Of a DNA stretch of 64,000 nucleotides, positions 1 through 9,286 are shown piece after piece. The position numbers were made by a program, and so were the translations under genes. The first letter of the stretch is position 1. Each line of letters opens with the position of its first letter. Where the stretch lies: the NCBI RefSeq assembly GCF_900115785.1, contig NZ_FOYS01000002.1, positions 62,001 to 126,000 on the forward strand, written 5' to 3'. Source of the DNA: Halogeometricum limi. Its GTDB lineage: Archaea > Halobacteriota > Halobacteria > Halobacteriales > Haloferacaceae. The notes under the pieces were generated by a model that was not told the origin of the DNA, did not search any database, and saw only the letters and a list, made by a program, of their open reading frames with translations.

Positions 1-1
1 C

Positions 2-781
2 GTGGACGGCGACACGGTGAAAGTCCGATACGCCAACGGGTCGCGCGACACCGTTCGCCTCCTCGGCGTCGACACGCCCGAGGTGTACGGGTCGAACGCG
101 CCGGGCGAGTTCGAGGGCGTCCCTGACACCGAGGCGGGCGTCGCCTGTCTCGACGCCGCCGGCGAAGACGCCTCCGCGTACGCGAGAGAGCGACTCTCCG
201 GCGAGGAAGTCACCCTCGTCTTCGACGAGACGGCGGACCGCCGCGGCTACTACGGCCGTCTCCTCGCGTACGTCTCCGTCGACGGGAGGTCGTTCAACCT
301 CGCACTCCTCGAATCCGGACACGCTCGCGTGTACGACAGTACCTTTACCGAACGTGAACGCTATCGCGCCGCCGAGGCGGACGCCCGCGCGGCGGGGCGC
401 GGCCTCTGGTCGTGCGCCGACCGGACGACGACGGGAACGAGCGCCGACGACGCCTCCATCGACGTCGTTCGGATTCACCCCGACGCCGCGGGCGACGACA
501 ACGAGAATCTCGACGACGAGTACGTCGTCTTCCGAAACGAGGGCGAGGAGTCGGTGAATCTCACGGGCTGGTCCGTCGTCGACGCGGCGGGCAACGAGTA
601 CGACTTCCCGCCGGGGACGACGCTCGAACCCGGCGCGGAACTGACGCTCGTGACCGGACGGGGAACCGACAGTCGGGAGACGCTCTACTGGGGCCGCGAG
701 TCCGCGGTGTGGAACAACGGCGGGGACACGGTCGAACTTCGGGACGGACGCGGCGTCGTCGAGGCCGAGCGTCGGTACTGA
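2..781 (+). CDS. Thermonuclease-family nuclease with lamin-tail domain (5' partial)
   Basis: The 5' end lies outside the window. The first visible residues, VDGDTVKVRY, are the usual start of the core of a staphylococcal-nuclease-like (SNase) fold. The SNase domain covers about residues 1-140, with the conserved block RLLGVDTPE near residue 20 and an R-E-R stretch near residue 63. After a short linker, residues 150-259 look like a lamin-tail domain (ENLDDEYVVFRNEG, LTGWSVVDAAGNEYDFPPG), which is commonly joined to secreted nucleases in haloarchaea. The likely role is extracellular degradation of DNA or RNA. The signal peptide would be upstream and cannot be seen. The GTG at position 2 should not be taken as the true start. 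Confidence 0.85.
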   Translation: MDGDTVKVRYANGSRDTVRLLGVDTPEVYGSNAPGEFEGVPDTEAGVACLDAAGEDASAYARERLSGEEVTLVFDETADRRGYYGRLLAYVSVDGRSFNLALLESGHARVYDSTFTERERYRAAEADARAAGRGLWSCADRTTTGTSADDASIDVVRIHPDAAGDDNENLDDEYVVFRNEGEESVNLTGWSVVDAAGNEYDFPPGTTLEPGAELTLVTGRGTDSRETLYWGRESAVWNNGGDTVELRDGRGVVEAERRY

Positions 782-940
782 CGCGACTCGACGACGAGTA
801 CCCGCGTCCGAGGGGGGAGGAATGGGGGAATGGGGGACGCGGAGCGTGCGACCCCATGCGTTGGTATCACACGGAGAGGCTTCAGTCCCTCGGGCCGTTC
901 ATCTCCCGCGCACAACTCTTCTCCGTCCTTCGATAATCTC

Positions 941-1005
941 CCGATAATATTACTATTGGACATTCAACAAGGCTTTTGTATGATTAGCAGGTATGTGCTA
1001 GTGTC
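941..1005 (+). promoter_or_regulatory. AT-rich promoter region of the 1006 gene
   Basis: This 65-bp stretch is far more AT-rich than its surroundings. It holds two copies of CCGATAAT or TCGATAAT close together and a TATA-like element (CTTTTGTATGATT) about 26-35 bp before the ATG at 1006. The spacing fits a leaderless haloarchaeal transcript. No operator can be assigned. Confidence 0.45.
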
Positions 1006-1407
1006 ATGAGCACGACCCCCACTTCGAACGCGTCTGCGCCCCACGAGATAGCCACCGACACCGTCAGCGACGTGACGCCAATCGTCGTCTCGGCGTCGAG
1101 TCTCGACTCGACGGCCCCGGACTACCTGCGCGACGTGAAGGCTGAACTCGTCGGAGACGGCTATCATCCGACGGTGCTGACCGTCGACGCCTGTTTCGGT
1201 GAGGACTGTCCGCTGGCGACGCAGGACGTCGCCGACGAACTCCGAGCGTACGTCCGCGCCGCGTCGTTCCTCGGGACCGCCCGCGTCGAGGTCACCGTCG
1301 ACGAGGCGGCCGACGAAGCGGCCGTTCGGACGGCGCTCCGCGCACTCGAAGAGCGAGCGCACCGCGAGGGGGTCGCTTTTTCGGTGTCCGGCGCGATATC
1401 CGCCTGA
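1006..1407 (+). CDS. Conserved haloarchaeal hypothetical protein
   Basis: A 133-residue acidic soluble protein that I do not recognise as a characterised family. It has a central block DYLRDVKAELVGDGYHP and two cysteines in VDACFGEDCPL. The C-terminal half is predicted to be helical (DEAAVRTALRALEERAHREGV). There is no signal peptide or membrane segment. Its stop codon overlaps the start of the METTL5-type methyltransferase by one base, so the two are probably co-transcribed and translationally coupled. A role linked to RNA or nucleotide modification is possible only by association. Confidence 0.75.
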   Translation: MSTTPTSNASAPHEIATDTVSDVTPIVVSASSLDSTAPDYLRDVKAELVGDGYHPTVLTVDACFGEDCPLATQDVADELRAYVRAASFLGTARVEVTVDEAADEAAVRTALRALEERAHREGVAFSVSGAISA

Positions 1408-2030
1408 TGGCGACGAAGTCCGCGCTCGAAACACAGCTCTCCGTCGTCGCGGGGTTCGAGAACCCCCGCGTCGAACTCGAACAGTACCCGACACCGCCGA
1501 CGCTGGCCGCCCACGTCGTCCACGTCGCCGACCTGAACGGGGATGTGGAGGGAAAGACGGTGGTCGACCTGGGAACCGGAACGGGGATGCTCGCCCTCGG
1601 CGCCGCCCTCCGGGGCCCGGCGCGCGTCGTCGGCGTCGACGTGGACGCCGAAGCGCTCGGAACCGCACGCGAGAACCGCGTCCGCGTCGGGACGACCACC
1701 CCAATCCACTGGGTCCGCGCCGACGCGACGCGCGCACCGCTCTGTATCGACGGCCCGGTGACGGTGCTCATGAACCCGCCGTTCGGCGCGCAACACGGCC
1801 ACGAACACGCCGACAGAGCGTTCTTGCAGACGGCGTCGTCGCTCGCCGACGTGTCGTACTCCGTCCACAACGAGGGCTCACAGGAGTTCGTCGAGGCGTT
1901 CGCCGCCGACGAGGGCGGTGAGGTGACGCACGCGTTCCGCGCGACGTTCAACCTCGACAGGCAGTTCGAGTTCCACGAGTCCGAGTCGCGGGACATCGAG
2001 ACCGAAGTGTTCCGAATCGAGTGGCGCTGA
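1407..2030 (+). CDS. METTL5-family N6-adenine RNA methyltransferase
   Basis: A 207-residue SAM-dependent methyltransferase. Motif I is VVDLGTGTGML (about residues 51-61), followed by the acidic SAM-binding strand VVGVDVDAEAL. The catalytic motif is NPPF in VLMNPPFGAQHGHEHAD (about residue 119). The N-terminal EQYPTPPTLAAHVVHVA segment is typical of METTL5-like enzymes, which methylate N6 of an adenine in small-subunit rRNA in eukaryotes. The archaeal role in rRNA modification is inferred from the family. The gene overlaps the preceding one by a single base and converges on the rhomboid gene downstream. Confidence 0.85.
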   Translation: MATKSALETQLSVVAGFENPRVELEQYPTPPTLAAHVVHVADLNGDVEGKTVVDLGTGTGMLALGAALRGPARVVGVDVDAEALGTARENRVRVGTTTPIHWVRADATRAPLCIDGPVTVLMNPPFGAQHGHEHADRAFLQTASSLADVSYSVHNEGSQEFVEAFAADEGGEVTHAFRATFNLDRQFEFHESESRDIETEVFRIEWR

Positions 2031-2069
2031 CCGACTGCCCGAGGTGGGTCATCGACCGAACGAGGCCGG

Positions 2070-3725
2070 TCACTTGTACCGCTCTCGCCTCGCTATCTGG
2101 AGCTTCGTATCGCCGTACTCGACGAACAGCTTCTTCTTTTGTCGCGTGAACGTGAGGCCGTCCAGCGTCGCGGTCTGATTCTCCGCGGGGAGGCGTGCGC
2201 TCACCGAGTTGTTCTGCCGCGCGACGTGGAGGTAGTACCCTTGCGGTGCCGCCTCGATGCTGATGTTCCGCCCGCCGACGACCGGTCCGGCGCGTGCGGG
2301 TTCGGCGGTGTAGACGACGCGTGCGCGTTCGTCGTGGCTCAAGAGGACGCGGTAGGTGGTGTTGCCGCCGGTGGTCACCCAGCCGTCGCGGACGGCGAAC
2401 ACCGTCTCGCGCCACCCGGGGCCGCCGACGAGAACGGGGACCTGTCCGTCGAACGCGAGTCGCCCTTTCGACACCGCCGTCGTCCAGATTCCCCGCTCTT
2501 GGCTCCTGACGATGACGCCCGAGGTGGTCACCGCCGTCGACTCCCCGAACGCCTCCACGTCGAACACGGCGGTCATCCCGTTCGAGACGTTCTCCGCGTA
2601 CGTCACCTCGTAGTCGCGGACGGTCATCTCCTCGCCGGGGAGTTCGCCGTCGTCGGCGGTGTAGAGGTTGTACGGCACCGCGGGTCCGGAGATGGCGGCG
2701 GCGACGAGGACGAGACAGGCCGCCCCGGCCTGCCACTTTCGGAGCGAGAAGGCACCGTCGAAGAGGTCCGCGAAGATGATGCGGTCGGAGGCGACGACGG
2801 TGAACGTCACCACCGTCGCGAGCGCCAGAACGAGGGCGACGCCGACCGCCCGGTAGAGGACGTACGTCTCGCCGCCGCGGTACCAGTAGACGGCCCACAT
2901 CGACTGCTGGATGCCGAACAGGAGCGTTCCGGCCCACAGTCTGGCCGCCGAGGGCCGCGCGGTTCTCGGTCGGGACCGTACGACGGCCAACCCGAGGAGC
3001 ACGCCGAGGAAGAGACCGAGCGCGTGGCCCTGAATCGCGATGTCGGCCCACCACGGCGTGACGTAGGCGGGGTGACCGCTGGCGGTGAGTTGCGGGACCT
3101 GAACGGCGTTGTAGAACACGCGGACGACGCGTCCGGCCGCGAGGGCGACGACCGTCGCGAGCGGATAGTTGACGAGTGCGAACCCCGCGAACGCGAAGAC
3201 GACGCCGGAGAAGCCGATGATGGGGCCGAGCGCGAACGCGGAGGTGAGGATGCCGACGACGAAGACGACGGCGGGGAAGACGACGAACGCGCGGACGTAC
3301 GGGTTCGTCCGCCACGACCCGAACGACGTGCTCCCGCGCTCTCGCGCGTAGTGACCCCACGCGTACTCCGCGAGGGGGGCGAACGTCACCGTCCCGATGA
3401 GATTTCCGAGGAGGTGACCCGGTCCGCCGTGCGAGAACGCCGCGGTGAGTACGCCGAGCGGGTAGAAGTACGACCACGCCCGGAACGGGAGCGTCACCGG
3501 GCGGTTCCAGTACCCGAGCCCCCCTTGGACGAACAGGTAGACGGCGAGGACGCCGAGAACGCTGACGACCGTCCCCCACGGAACGCCGAGGAGGAATCGT
3601 TCGCGGAGCGCCGACCGAGCGCGACTCGTCGACCGGTCGAGGAGGAGAACGACGGCGATGGAGAAGACGACGGCGGCGACGAGCAGCGCACGCTGAACCG
3701 CTAGTGTTCCCGGAGTGTCCATCAT
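2070..3725 (-). CDS. Rhomboid-family intramembrane serine protease with long C-terminal domain
   Basis: A 551-residue polytopic membrane protein. The rhomboid core has the HxxxN motif (His104, Asn108 in HGGPGHLLGN), the GxSG nucleophile motif (Ser173 in GFSGVVFAFAG) and the catalytic histidine (His234 in IQGHALGLFLG), so it should be an active intramembrane protease. More membrane segments follow, then a roughly 180-residue soluble C-terminal domain (from about residue 365) rich in beta strands, probably outside the cell. This makes it much longer than a minimal rhomboid (about 200 residues). The substrate is unknown. The gene is transcribed alone and converges on the methyltransferase. Confidence 0.85.
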   Translation of the reverse strand: MMDTPGTLAVQRALLVAAVVFSIAVVLLLDRSTSRARSALRERFLLGVPWGTVVSVLGVLAVYLFVQGGLGYWNRPVTLPFRAWSYFYPLGVLTAAFSHGGPGHLLGNLIGTVTFAPLAEYAWGHYARERGSTSFGSWRTNPYVRAFVVFPAVVFVVGILTSAFALGPIIGFSGVVFAFAGFALVNYPLATVVALAAGRVVRVFYNAVQVPQLTASGHPAYVTPWWADIAIQGHALGLFLGVLLGLAVVRSRPRTARPSAARLWAGTLLFGIQQSMWAVYWYRGGETYVLYRAVGVALVLALATVVTFTVVASDRIIFADLFDGAFSLRKWQAGAACLVLVAAAISGPAVPYNLYTADDGELPGEEMTVRDYEVTYAENVSNGMTAVFDVEAFGESTAVTTSGVIVRSQERGIWTTAVSKGRLAFDGQVPVLVGGPGWRETVFAVRDGWVTTGGNTTYRVLLSHDERARVVYTAEPARAGPVVGGRNISIEAAPQGYYLHVARQNNSVSARLPAENQTATLDGLTFTRQKKKLFVEYGDTKLQIARRERYK

Positions 3726-3856
3726 GAGCGTAGTTCGCCGGCGGCGTTATGAAACTCCTGCCGCCCGTGAGCGTGTGCGTGGCCGACGACTGACACGGCT
3801 ACGGCTCTCGCTGCCATGACGCTGTCGGTGGGCGGCCCCCGGAGAACGAGTCCCGT

Positions 3857-4135
3857 TCAGAGTTTGGACTCGGCGTCCTCGGCGAGTTCCTCCATCCGCT
3901 TGCCGACGCGGCCGGCGTTGGAGAACTCGTCCTCGCTCATCGCCGCCGCGAGCGCGTTGCCGAGGACGAAGACGGCGTGTTTGTGCTCGCTCTTGGACTT
4001 GTGGACGTGCGACGGTTCCACGGCGAGCTGTTCGTACGGTTCGAAGAGCTCCCCGTTGACGTGCTCTTGAGCAGCGAAGTGGTCCTTGATGGTCACCATC
4101 TGCTCGTGAAGTTCGAGGAGTTCGTCTTTGTGCAT
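3857..4135 (-). CDS. UPF0058 family protein
   Basis: A 92-residue protein matching the archaeal UPF0058 family: N-terminus MHKDELLELHEQM, then FEPYEQLAVEPSHVHKSKSEHKHAVFVLGNALAAAM. The histidine-rich centre (HVHKSKSEHKH) could bind metal. No biochemical role is established that I know of. A TATA-like element (CTTAAATCG on the minus strand) lies just upstream near 4160-4170. It lies next to a small ribbon-helix-helix protein gene in the same orientation. Confidence 0.85.
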   Translation of the reverse strand: MHKDELLELHEQMVTIKDHFAAQEHVNGELFEPYEQLAVEPSHVHKSKSEHKHAVFVLGNALAAAMSEDEFSNAGRVGKRMEELAEDAESKL

Positions 4136-4203
4136 TGTCGTGGGTTATGCGAGAGGTCGATTTAAGGATTATTGGGGTTGGCTGACACGCGAGTCCGGGC
4201 GTC

Positions 4204-4413
4204 TCAGAAGACGTACTCGTCTTCGTGGCCCATCATCCCGTCGTCCTCGAAGCGGTCCTCCTCGTCCATCGGACCGCTCGTCTTGAACGCGCGAATGCCC
4301 GTCGAGAGGAGTTCTTCGATGGCTTCCTCGCGGTTCACGAACTCTCCCTGTTCCACGAGTTGCGCAATCTGCATCTCGATGTGCTCGGGAACGTTGATAT
4401 TAACTTTCGGCAT
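4204..4413 (-). CDS. Small ribbon-helix-helix (CopG-like) DNA-binding protein
   Basis: A 69-residue protein whose first 45 residues form a ribbon-helix-helix: an N-terminal strand PKVNINVPEHI, then two helices (EMQIAQLVEQ and NREEAIEELLSTGIRAF). The remaining tail is acidic (PMDEEDRFEDD). Such proteins normally dimerise and bind DNA as local regulators. A clear TATA-like element (GTTAAATAACC on the minus strand, about 4438-4447) lies 25-33 bp before the start, consistent with a leaderless transcript. The target is unknown; autoregulation is common in the family. Confidence 0.8.
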   Translation of the reverse strand: MPKVNINVPEHIEMQIAQLVEQGEFVNREEAIEELLSTGIRAFKTSGPMDEEDRFEDDGMMGHEDEYVF

Positions 4414-4595
4414 CTAACGCCCGGGGGTTTGAAGGCGGGTTATTTAACTCCTGCGCCCGGCTTTTCGCATTCGACGAACGTCTACTCCCTCGTTCTTACG
4501 TTTCGTTTCTTCCGTGCGAACCGATGTTCGTCGAGCCGATAGCACGGATGCTCCGGAGTCGTCACCGTTAGGTACGCTCCGACGAACGTACGAAC

Positions 4596-5189
4596 ATGAG
4601 TAAGGACGTCACGGGACTCTACGAGGAGTTCGGCGACGACAGACTGCCGTCCGGCCAGCGGGAGACGTCGCGCTTTCCGGTGCTTTCGAAGAGTGGTACG
4701 CCGTCGTGGGACCCTGCCGACTGGACGTTCGAGGTGTGGGGTGCCGTCGACGAGGAACTCACGTTCTCGTACGAGGAGTTCGAAGACCTCCCGTCGGAGA
4801 CGCAGGTGCAGGACTTCCACTGCGTCACCGGGTGGTCGAAGTTCGACTGCGAGTTCACCGGCGTCACCTTCCCCACGCTGGCGGAGATGGCTGGCGTCGA
4901 CCCGGACGCTGTTCACGTAATGTTCCACGCCCTCGACGGCTACACGACCAACCTCCCGCTCGAAGACTGCATGCGCGACGAAGTCCTGTTCGTCTACGAG
5001 TACGACGGCGAGTTCCTGCCGCCGGACCACGGCGGACCGCTCCGCGTCGTGACGCCGCACAAGTACGCCTACAAGGGCGCGAAGTGGGTCTCGGGCGTCG
5101 AGTTCCTCACCGAACCCGAACGCGGCTACTGGGAGAAGCGCGGCTACTCGAACACGGCGAACCCGTGGAACGAGGAACGGTACAGTTAG
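4596..5189 (+). CDS. Sulfite-oxidase-like molybdopterin-dependent oxidoreductase
   Basis: A 197-residue protein of the sulfite oxidase/YedY fold. The Mo-coordinating cysteine is Cys76 in DFHCVTGWSK. Other conserved parts are VWGAVDEELTFSYEEFEDLPS before it and the C-terminal block GGPLRVVTPHKYAYKGAKWVSGVEF, where the cofactor pocket is completed. It is a single-domain form with no haem or dimerisation domain, and it lacks a signal peptide, so it probably acts in the cytoplasm. The physiological substrate is unknown; members reduce or oxidise oxo-compounds such as sulfoxides. It stands upstream of menF as a separate unit. Confidence 0.85.
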   Translation: MSKDVTGLYEEFGDDRLPSGQRETSRFPVLSKSGTPSWDPADWTFEVWGAVDEELTFSYEEFEDLPSETQVQDFHCVTGWSKFDCEFTGVTFPTLAEMAGVDPDAVHVMFHALDGYTTNLPLEDCMRDEVLFVYEYDGEFLPPDHGGPLRVVTPHKYAYKGAKWVSGVEFLTEPERGYWEKRGYSNTANPWNEERYS

Positions 5190-5308
5190 ACGCGCTGGGC
5201 GTCGGCCTCGACGCGCCCTCTCTCTGCGATTCTCGGCGACGCTCGTTCTCGGACGCCGCCGTTCCGGGATAGTCAGGTAAAAGACTGTGGCCTCCTCATC
5301 TCCAGCAA

Positions 5309-6658
5309 ATGGCATCGCTGCGGACTGACGAGGCAGAGACACACCTCGTCAGCAGGTCGGTTCCCGTGTCGGCACCGTCGTTTCGCGCCGTCCTCCGCGC
5401 CGCCGACGCGCCGCGTACCGTCTGGTCTGCGCCCGACGAGGCGACAGTCGTCGGCAGCGGGGCCGCCGCGACGGTGACCGCGGACGGGCCGAACCGATTC
5501 GACCGCGTCCGCGAGGCCGCAGAGGACCTGTTCTCCTCGGGCGACGTCCACGCGGGGACCGAAGCGGCCCGTCCGCGTCTGTTCGGCGGGTTCGCCTTCC
5601 ACGCCGACAGCGCGGACGGGTCGCCGTGGGAGGACTTCCCCGGCGCGCGGTTCGTCTTCCCCCGCGTGCAGGTCACCTACGCCGACAACGGGACGTGGCT
5701 CACCGTCAACGCCGTCGGCCCGGACGCCGACGCCGACGCGGTCGAAGAGCGTCTCGCGACCGAACGCGAACGCATCGCGTCGCTGCCGGACCCCGGTCCG
5801 GTCGCCGACCCGCCGGGCGTCGTCGACAGGCGCCGGACGACGGCCAGAGACGACTGGAACGCGAGCGTGAACGCCGCCGTCGAACGCATCCGCGACGGCG
5901 ACCTTCGGAAGGTCGTCCTCGCGCAGGCGCTGGAGGCGGACTTGGAGACGGACCTCTCGATTCCCGACGTCCTCGAACGACTCGGCGACTCCTACCCCGA
6001 GTGTTATCGCTTCCTCGTCGAACCCGAACCCGAGGCGGACCGGCCGCAGGCGTCGTTCTTCGGCGCGACGCCGGAACGACTCGTCAGCCTCCGCGGGCGA
6101 ACCGTCGAGACGGACGCGCTGGCGGGGACGACGGGCCGGGGCGAGACGCCCGCCGAAGACGAGTGGTTGGCTCGCGAACTGCTGGGCGACGAGAAGAACG
6201 TCCACGAACACGCACTCGTCGCCGAGACGATACGCGACCAACTCTCGCCGTTCGCCTCGTCGGTCAACGCCCCGGAACGGCGCGTCAAACGCCTCGCGAC
6301 CGTCCAGCACCTCTGGACGCCAATCACGGCGACGCTCGCGAGGAACGAACACGTCCTCTCGCTCGTGGAGGCGCTTCACCCGACGCCCGCCGTCGGCGGC
6401 CTCCCGCCCGCGAAGGCCTTAGAGACCATCCGCGAGACGGAACCGTTCGACCGTGGGTGGTACGCCTCGCCCGTCGGGTGGATCGACGCCGCGGGCTACG
6501 GGTCGTTCGCCGTCGCCCTCCGGTCCGCCGTCGTCCGCGGCGCGACGGCGACGCTGTTCGCCGGCGTCGGCATCGTCTCCGACTCGGACCCCGACGGCGA
6601 GTGGGACGAGGTCCAACTGAAGTATCGCGCCCTCCTCGACGAACTCGAACGCCGATAG
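5309..6658 (+). CDS. menF: Isochorismate synthase
   Basis: A 449-residue chorismate-binding enzyme that converts chorismate to isochorismate, the first committed step of menaquinone synthesis. The C-terminal half carries the family motifs: DALAGTTGRGETP, GDEKNVHEHALVAETIRDQL, LHPTPAVGGLPP, then FDRGWYASPVGW and the final GAGI-like GVGIVSDSDPDGEWDEVQLK. The N-terminal 180 residues are variable, as in other members. It is followed 16 bp later by menD on the same strand, so the two probably form an operon. Salicylate or anthranilate synthase homologs share the fold, but the neighbour menD supports MenF. Confidence 0.93.
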   Translation: MASLRTDEAETHLVSRSVPVSAPSFRAVLRAADAPRTVWSAPDEATVVGSGAAATVTADGPNRFDRVREAAEDLFSSGDVHAGTEAARPRLFGGFAFHADSADGSPWEDFPGARFVFPRVQVTYADNGTWLTVNAVGPDADADAVEERLATERERIASLPDPGPVADPPGVVDRRRTTARDDWNASVNAAVERIRDGDLRKVVLAQALEADLETDLSIPDVLERLGDSYPECYRFLVEPEPEADRPQASFFGATPERLVSLRGRTVETDALAGTTGRGETPAEDEWLARELLGDEKNVHEHALVAETIRDQLSPFASSVNAPERRVKRLATVQHLWTPITATLARNEHVLSLVEALHPTPAVGGLPPAKALETIRETEPFDRGWYASPVGWIDAAGYGSFAVALRSAVVRGATATLFAGVGIVSDSDPDGEWDEVQLKYRALLDELERR

Positions 6659-6674
6659 CTGTTCGCTCACAGAT

Positions 6675-8441
6675 ATGACCGCACCAAACCGAAACGTCCT
6701 CTGGGCTCGCACCGTCGTCGACGAACTGGCCGACGCCGGCGTCGACGCCGTCTGCATCACGCCCGGAAGCCGTTCGACACCCCTGACCGAAGCGTTCGAC
6801 AGACACGACGACGTCCACGTGTTCTCGCACTTAGACGAGCGTTCGTCGGCGTTCTTCGCCCTCGGCCGCGCCCGTCGGACGGGCGACGTGACACCGCTCG
6901 TCTGTACCTCGGGCACCGCCGTCGCGAACTTCCACCCCGCGGTCATCGAGGCGTCGCAGTCGCGCGTCCCGATGCTCCTCCTCACCGCGGACCGCCCGCC
7001 GGAACTCAGAGATTCGGGGGCCAACCAGACCATCGACCAAGCGAAACTGTTCGGCGACTCGGTCCGGTGGTACAAGGACGTGGCCGAACCGGAGGCGACG
7101 CCGCGGAAACTCCGCTCGCTCCGAACCACGGCCGCACGCGGACTCGCGAAGGCGACGGGAACGCCCGCCGGACCGGTCCACCTGAACTTCCCGTTCAGAA
7201 AGCCGCTCGAACCGGTCGAGGTGGCGGGCGACGTACCGGACGACCTGCCAGAACTCGCCGCGTCGGGCCGCGACGGCGCGTTCGTCCGGACGACGGCGGG
7301 CGTGCCCGAACTCGACGACGACACGCTCCGCGAGGTGGCCGAGCGACTGTCGAAGCCCCGAGGACTCGTCGTCGCCGGCCCCGCGGACGCTCCCGGCGTC
7401 GAACGCGAGGCGCTCGCGGCGTTCGCGCACGCGACCGGATTCCCCGTCCTCGCGGACCCGCTCTCCGGCGTTCGCTTCGGCGGGCACGTCCGCGTCGCGC
7501 CCGTCGTCGGCGGCTACGACGACTTCCTCGACGAGTCGGTCACCGCGTCGTGGCCCGACCCGGACGTGGTGTTCCGCTTCGGCGCGTCGCCCACGTCGAA
7601 ACCGCTCCGCAAGTACCTCGCCCGCGTCGACGCCGAGCAACTCGTCGTCGACCCCGCCGCGGGGTGGCGCGAGGCCGAGTTCACGGCCACCGACCTCGTC
7701 GTCGCCGACCCGTCGCGACTGATGGGCCGCCTCTCTCGTCTCCTCGCCGGGCCGGGGAGTCCGGACTGGCGGCGGCGCTGGGAGGACGCCGACGCGACGC
7801 ACGAATCCGTCGTGAGTGATTTCGCGACCGACGCCGACACCGCCGGGTTCGAGGGTCGCATCCTCGCCGACGTGTTCGAACTCGCCCCCGACCCGGCGAC
7901 GGTGTTCGTATCGAACTCCATGCCCGTCCGCGACGCCGACCGGTTCGCCGCGCCGACGACGAAGAATCTGACCGTCCTCGGCAACCGCGGTGCCTCGGGC
8001 ATCGACGGTATCACGTCGACGGCGCTCGGCGCGGGGTCGGCGACGACGGACGACCTGACGCTCGTCACCGGCGACATCGCGTACTACCACGACATGAACG
8101 GCCTCCTCGCTATCGGTCGTTCGGACGTGGACGCCACCGTGGTCGTCGTCAACAACGACGGCGGCGGCATCTTCCACATGCTCCCCATCGAGCGGTTCGA
8201 CCCGCCCTTCACCGCCCAGTTCAAGACGCCGCACGGCCTCGACTTCGAACCGAGCGCCGACCTCTACGGCCTCTCGTTCGCCCGCGTCGCCGGCGACGAC
8301 AGAGACGGATTCCGCGAGGCGTACGAGACGGCGACGAAGGAGGACGGGTCGCACGTGATAGAAGTCGTCACCGACGCCGAGGAGAGTCACCGCCTCCGCG
8401 ACGAGATTCGCGCCCGAATCGTCGGCGAACTCACAGAGTGA
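6675..8441 (+). CDS. menD: 2-succinyl-5-enolpyruvyl-6-hydroxy-3-cyclohexene-1-carboxylate synthase
   Basis: A 588-residue thiamine-diphosphate enzyme that joins 2-oxoglutarate to isochorismate in menaquinone synthesis. The N-terminal Pyr domain begins NVLWARTVVDELADAGVDAVCITPGSRSTPLTEAF, with the MenD-typical SGTAVANFHPAV block. The C-terminal ThDP-binding part has GNRGASGIDG, then TGDIAYYHDMNGLL and VVVNNDGGGIFHMLP. The length is normal for the family. It directly follows menF. A run of five T residues ends at 8454, just after the stop, and may serve as a terminator. Confidence 0.95.
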   Translation: MTAPNRNVLWARTVVDELADAGVDAVCITPGSRSTPLTEAFDRHDDVHVFSHLDERSSAFFALGRARRTGDVTPLVCTSGTAVANFHPAVIEASQSRVPMLLLTADRPPELRDSGANQTIDQAKLFGDSVRWYKDVAEPEATPRKLRSLRTTAARGLAKATGTPAGPVHLNFPFRKPLEPVEVAGDVPDDLPELAASGRDGAFVRTTAGVPELDDDTLREVAERLSKPRGLVVAGPADAPGVEREALAAFAHATGFPVLADPLSGVRFGGHVRVAPVVGGYDDFLDESVTASWPDPDVVFRFGASPTSKPLRKYLARVDAEQLVVDPAAGWREAEFTATDLVVADPSRLMGRLSRLLAGPGSPDWRRRWEDADATHESVVSDFATDADTAGFEGRILADVFELAPDPATVFVSNSMPVRDADRFAAPTTKNLTVLGNRGASGIDGITSTALGAGSATTDDLTLVTGDIAYYHDMNGLLAIGRSDVDATVVVVNNDGGGIFHMLPIERFDPPFTAQFKTPHGLDFEPSADLYGLSFARVAGDDRDGFREAYETATKEDGSHVIEVVTDAEESHRLRDEIRARIVGELTE

Positions 8442-8515
8442 ACAGTACATTTTTCTAATCGGTTCGGCGAAGAACGGGTGTATCCTCCGCCTCCGCCCTC
8501 CGTGCGGGTGCCCGC

Positions 8516-8770
8516 GTGGCGCTCTCTCGCCCCGGCGCACTCGCCGTCGAAGACGCCCGGATGCGGATGACACTCGACACCGACCGCGGCGTCGTCGCCG
8601 GTGGTTCCGGGCACGTCAGGGCGACGCGGACGAACGAGTCCGGCGCGGTGACGAGTCGCTGGGAGACCGAGTTCCGGTACGAGGTGCGCGTCGACGTGGC
8701 CGTCGACCGACCGGACTCGCTCGGAGCACCGTCGGTGTCCGAGTGGGCGTGGCGCGTCCTCGCGTACTGA
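8516..8770 (+). CDS. Possible small hypothetical protein
   Basis: An 84-codon reading frame starting with GTG. The third codon positions are GC-rich and the C-terminal part (TSRWETEFRYEVRVDVAVDRPDSLG, SEWAWRVLAY) has the acidic, amphipathic look of a real haloarchaeal protein. An in-frame TAA at 8456 limits any upstream extension, and no ATG is available. I recognise no family. It fills the gap between menD and the next membrane protein, starting 75 bp after menD. It may be spurious or may use another start. Confidence 0.4.
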   Translation: MALSRPGALAVEDARMRMTLDTDRGVVAGGSGHVRATRTNESGAVTSRWETEFRYEVRVDVAVDRPDSLGAPSVSEWAWRVLAY

Positions 8771-8815
8771 GTCCGGGACCCAGTGTTTTTCACGCCGCCC
8801 GCCGACGTGACGTAC

Positions 8816-9286
8816 ATGTCACGAGGTGCCACCGACTCCGAGACGGAGGCGAGGCAGGTCCGTCCCCGCGAGGATAACGACGAACTCGGCCGCTGGCTCG
8901 AAGACCTGTTCGACGGGACGGCGGAGGCGACGGTGTTGGGGCTTCCCGCCCTCGTCGTCGCCGCGTTCTCCGGCGACTTCGTCGCCTCCTCGGCCGCCCT
9001 CGGTGCGGCCGTCGCCCTCTCCGTCGGCGTCGCCGCGTACCGAAACGGCCGCCTCTCCCTCGGGCCGGAGTGGCCCCCGTTCTCGGTGTTCTACGCCGCC
9101 GTCCGAACGCTCTGGTACAACGTCGTCTACCTCGTCGCCGTCTTCGGAACCGTCGGCGCGGGCGTGTTCTCGCCGACGCCGCCCGACCTCGCGGCGGCCA
9201 TCGTCGCGGGGTTCGTCGTCGGCACCGCGGGCCTCCTCGCGTTCCCGTTCGTCGCCAACGGCGTCGAGTCCGCGCGACGACTCTGA
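8816..9286 (+). CDS. Haloarchaeal membrane protein of unknown function
   Basis: A 156-residue protein. The first 40 residues are acidic and soluble (EDNDELGRWLEDLFDGT). About four hydrophobic segments follow: VLGLPALVVAAFSG, SAALGAAVALSVGVAAY, NVVYLVAVFGTVGAGV and AAIVAGFVVGTAGLLAFPFVA. The ATG at 8816 was chosen over an in-frame GTG at 8783, which would add 11 residues without support. It lies between menD and menB on the same strand, but a link with quinone synthesis is only positional. Confidence 0.75.
   Translation: MSRGATDSETEARQVRPREDNDELGRWLEDLFDGTAEATVLGLPALVVAAFSGDFVASSAALGAAVALSVGVAAYRNGRLSLGPEWPPFSVFYAAVRTLWYNVVYLVAVFGTVGAGVFSPTPPDLAAAIVAGFVVGTAGLLAFPFVANGVESARRL

Noticed and set aside
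3726-3856. Possible small gene between the rhomboid and UPF0058 genes
   Set aside because: No frame has a good start, length or codon bias; the 131 bp look like promoter and spacer.
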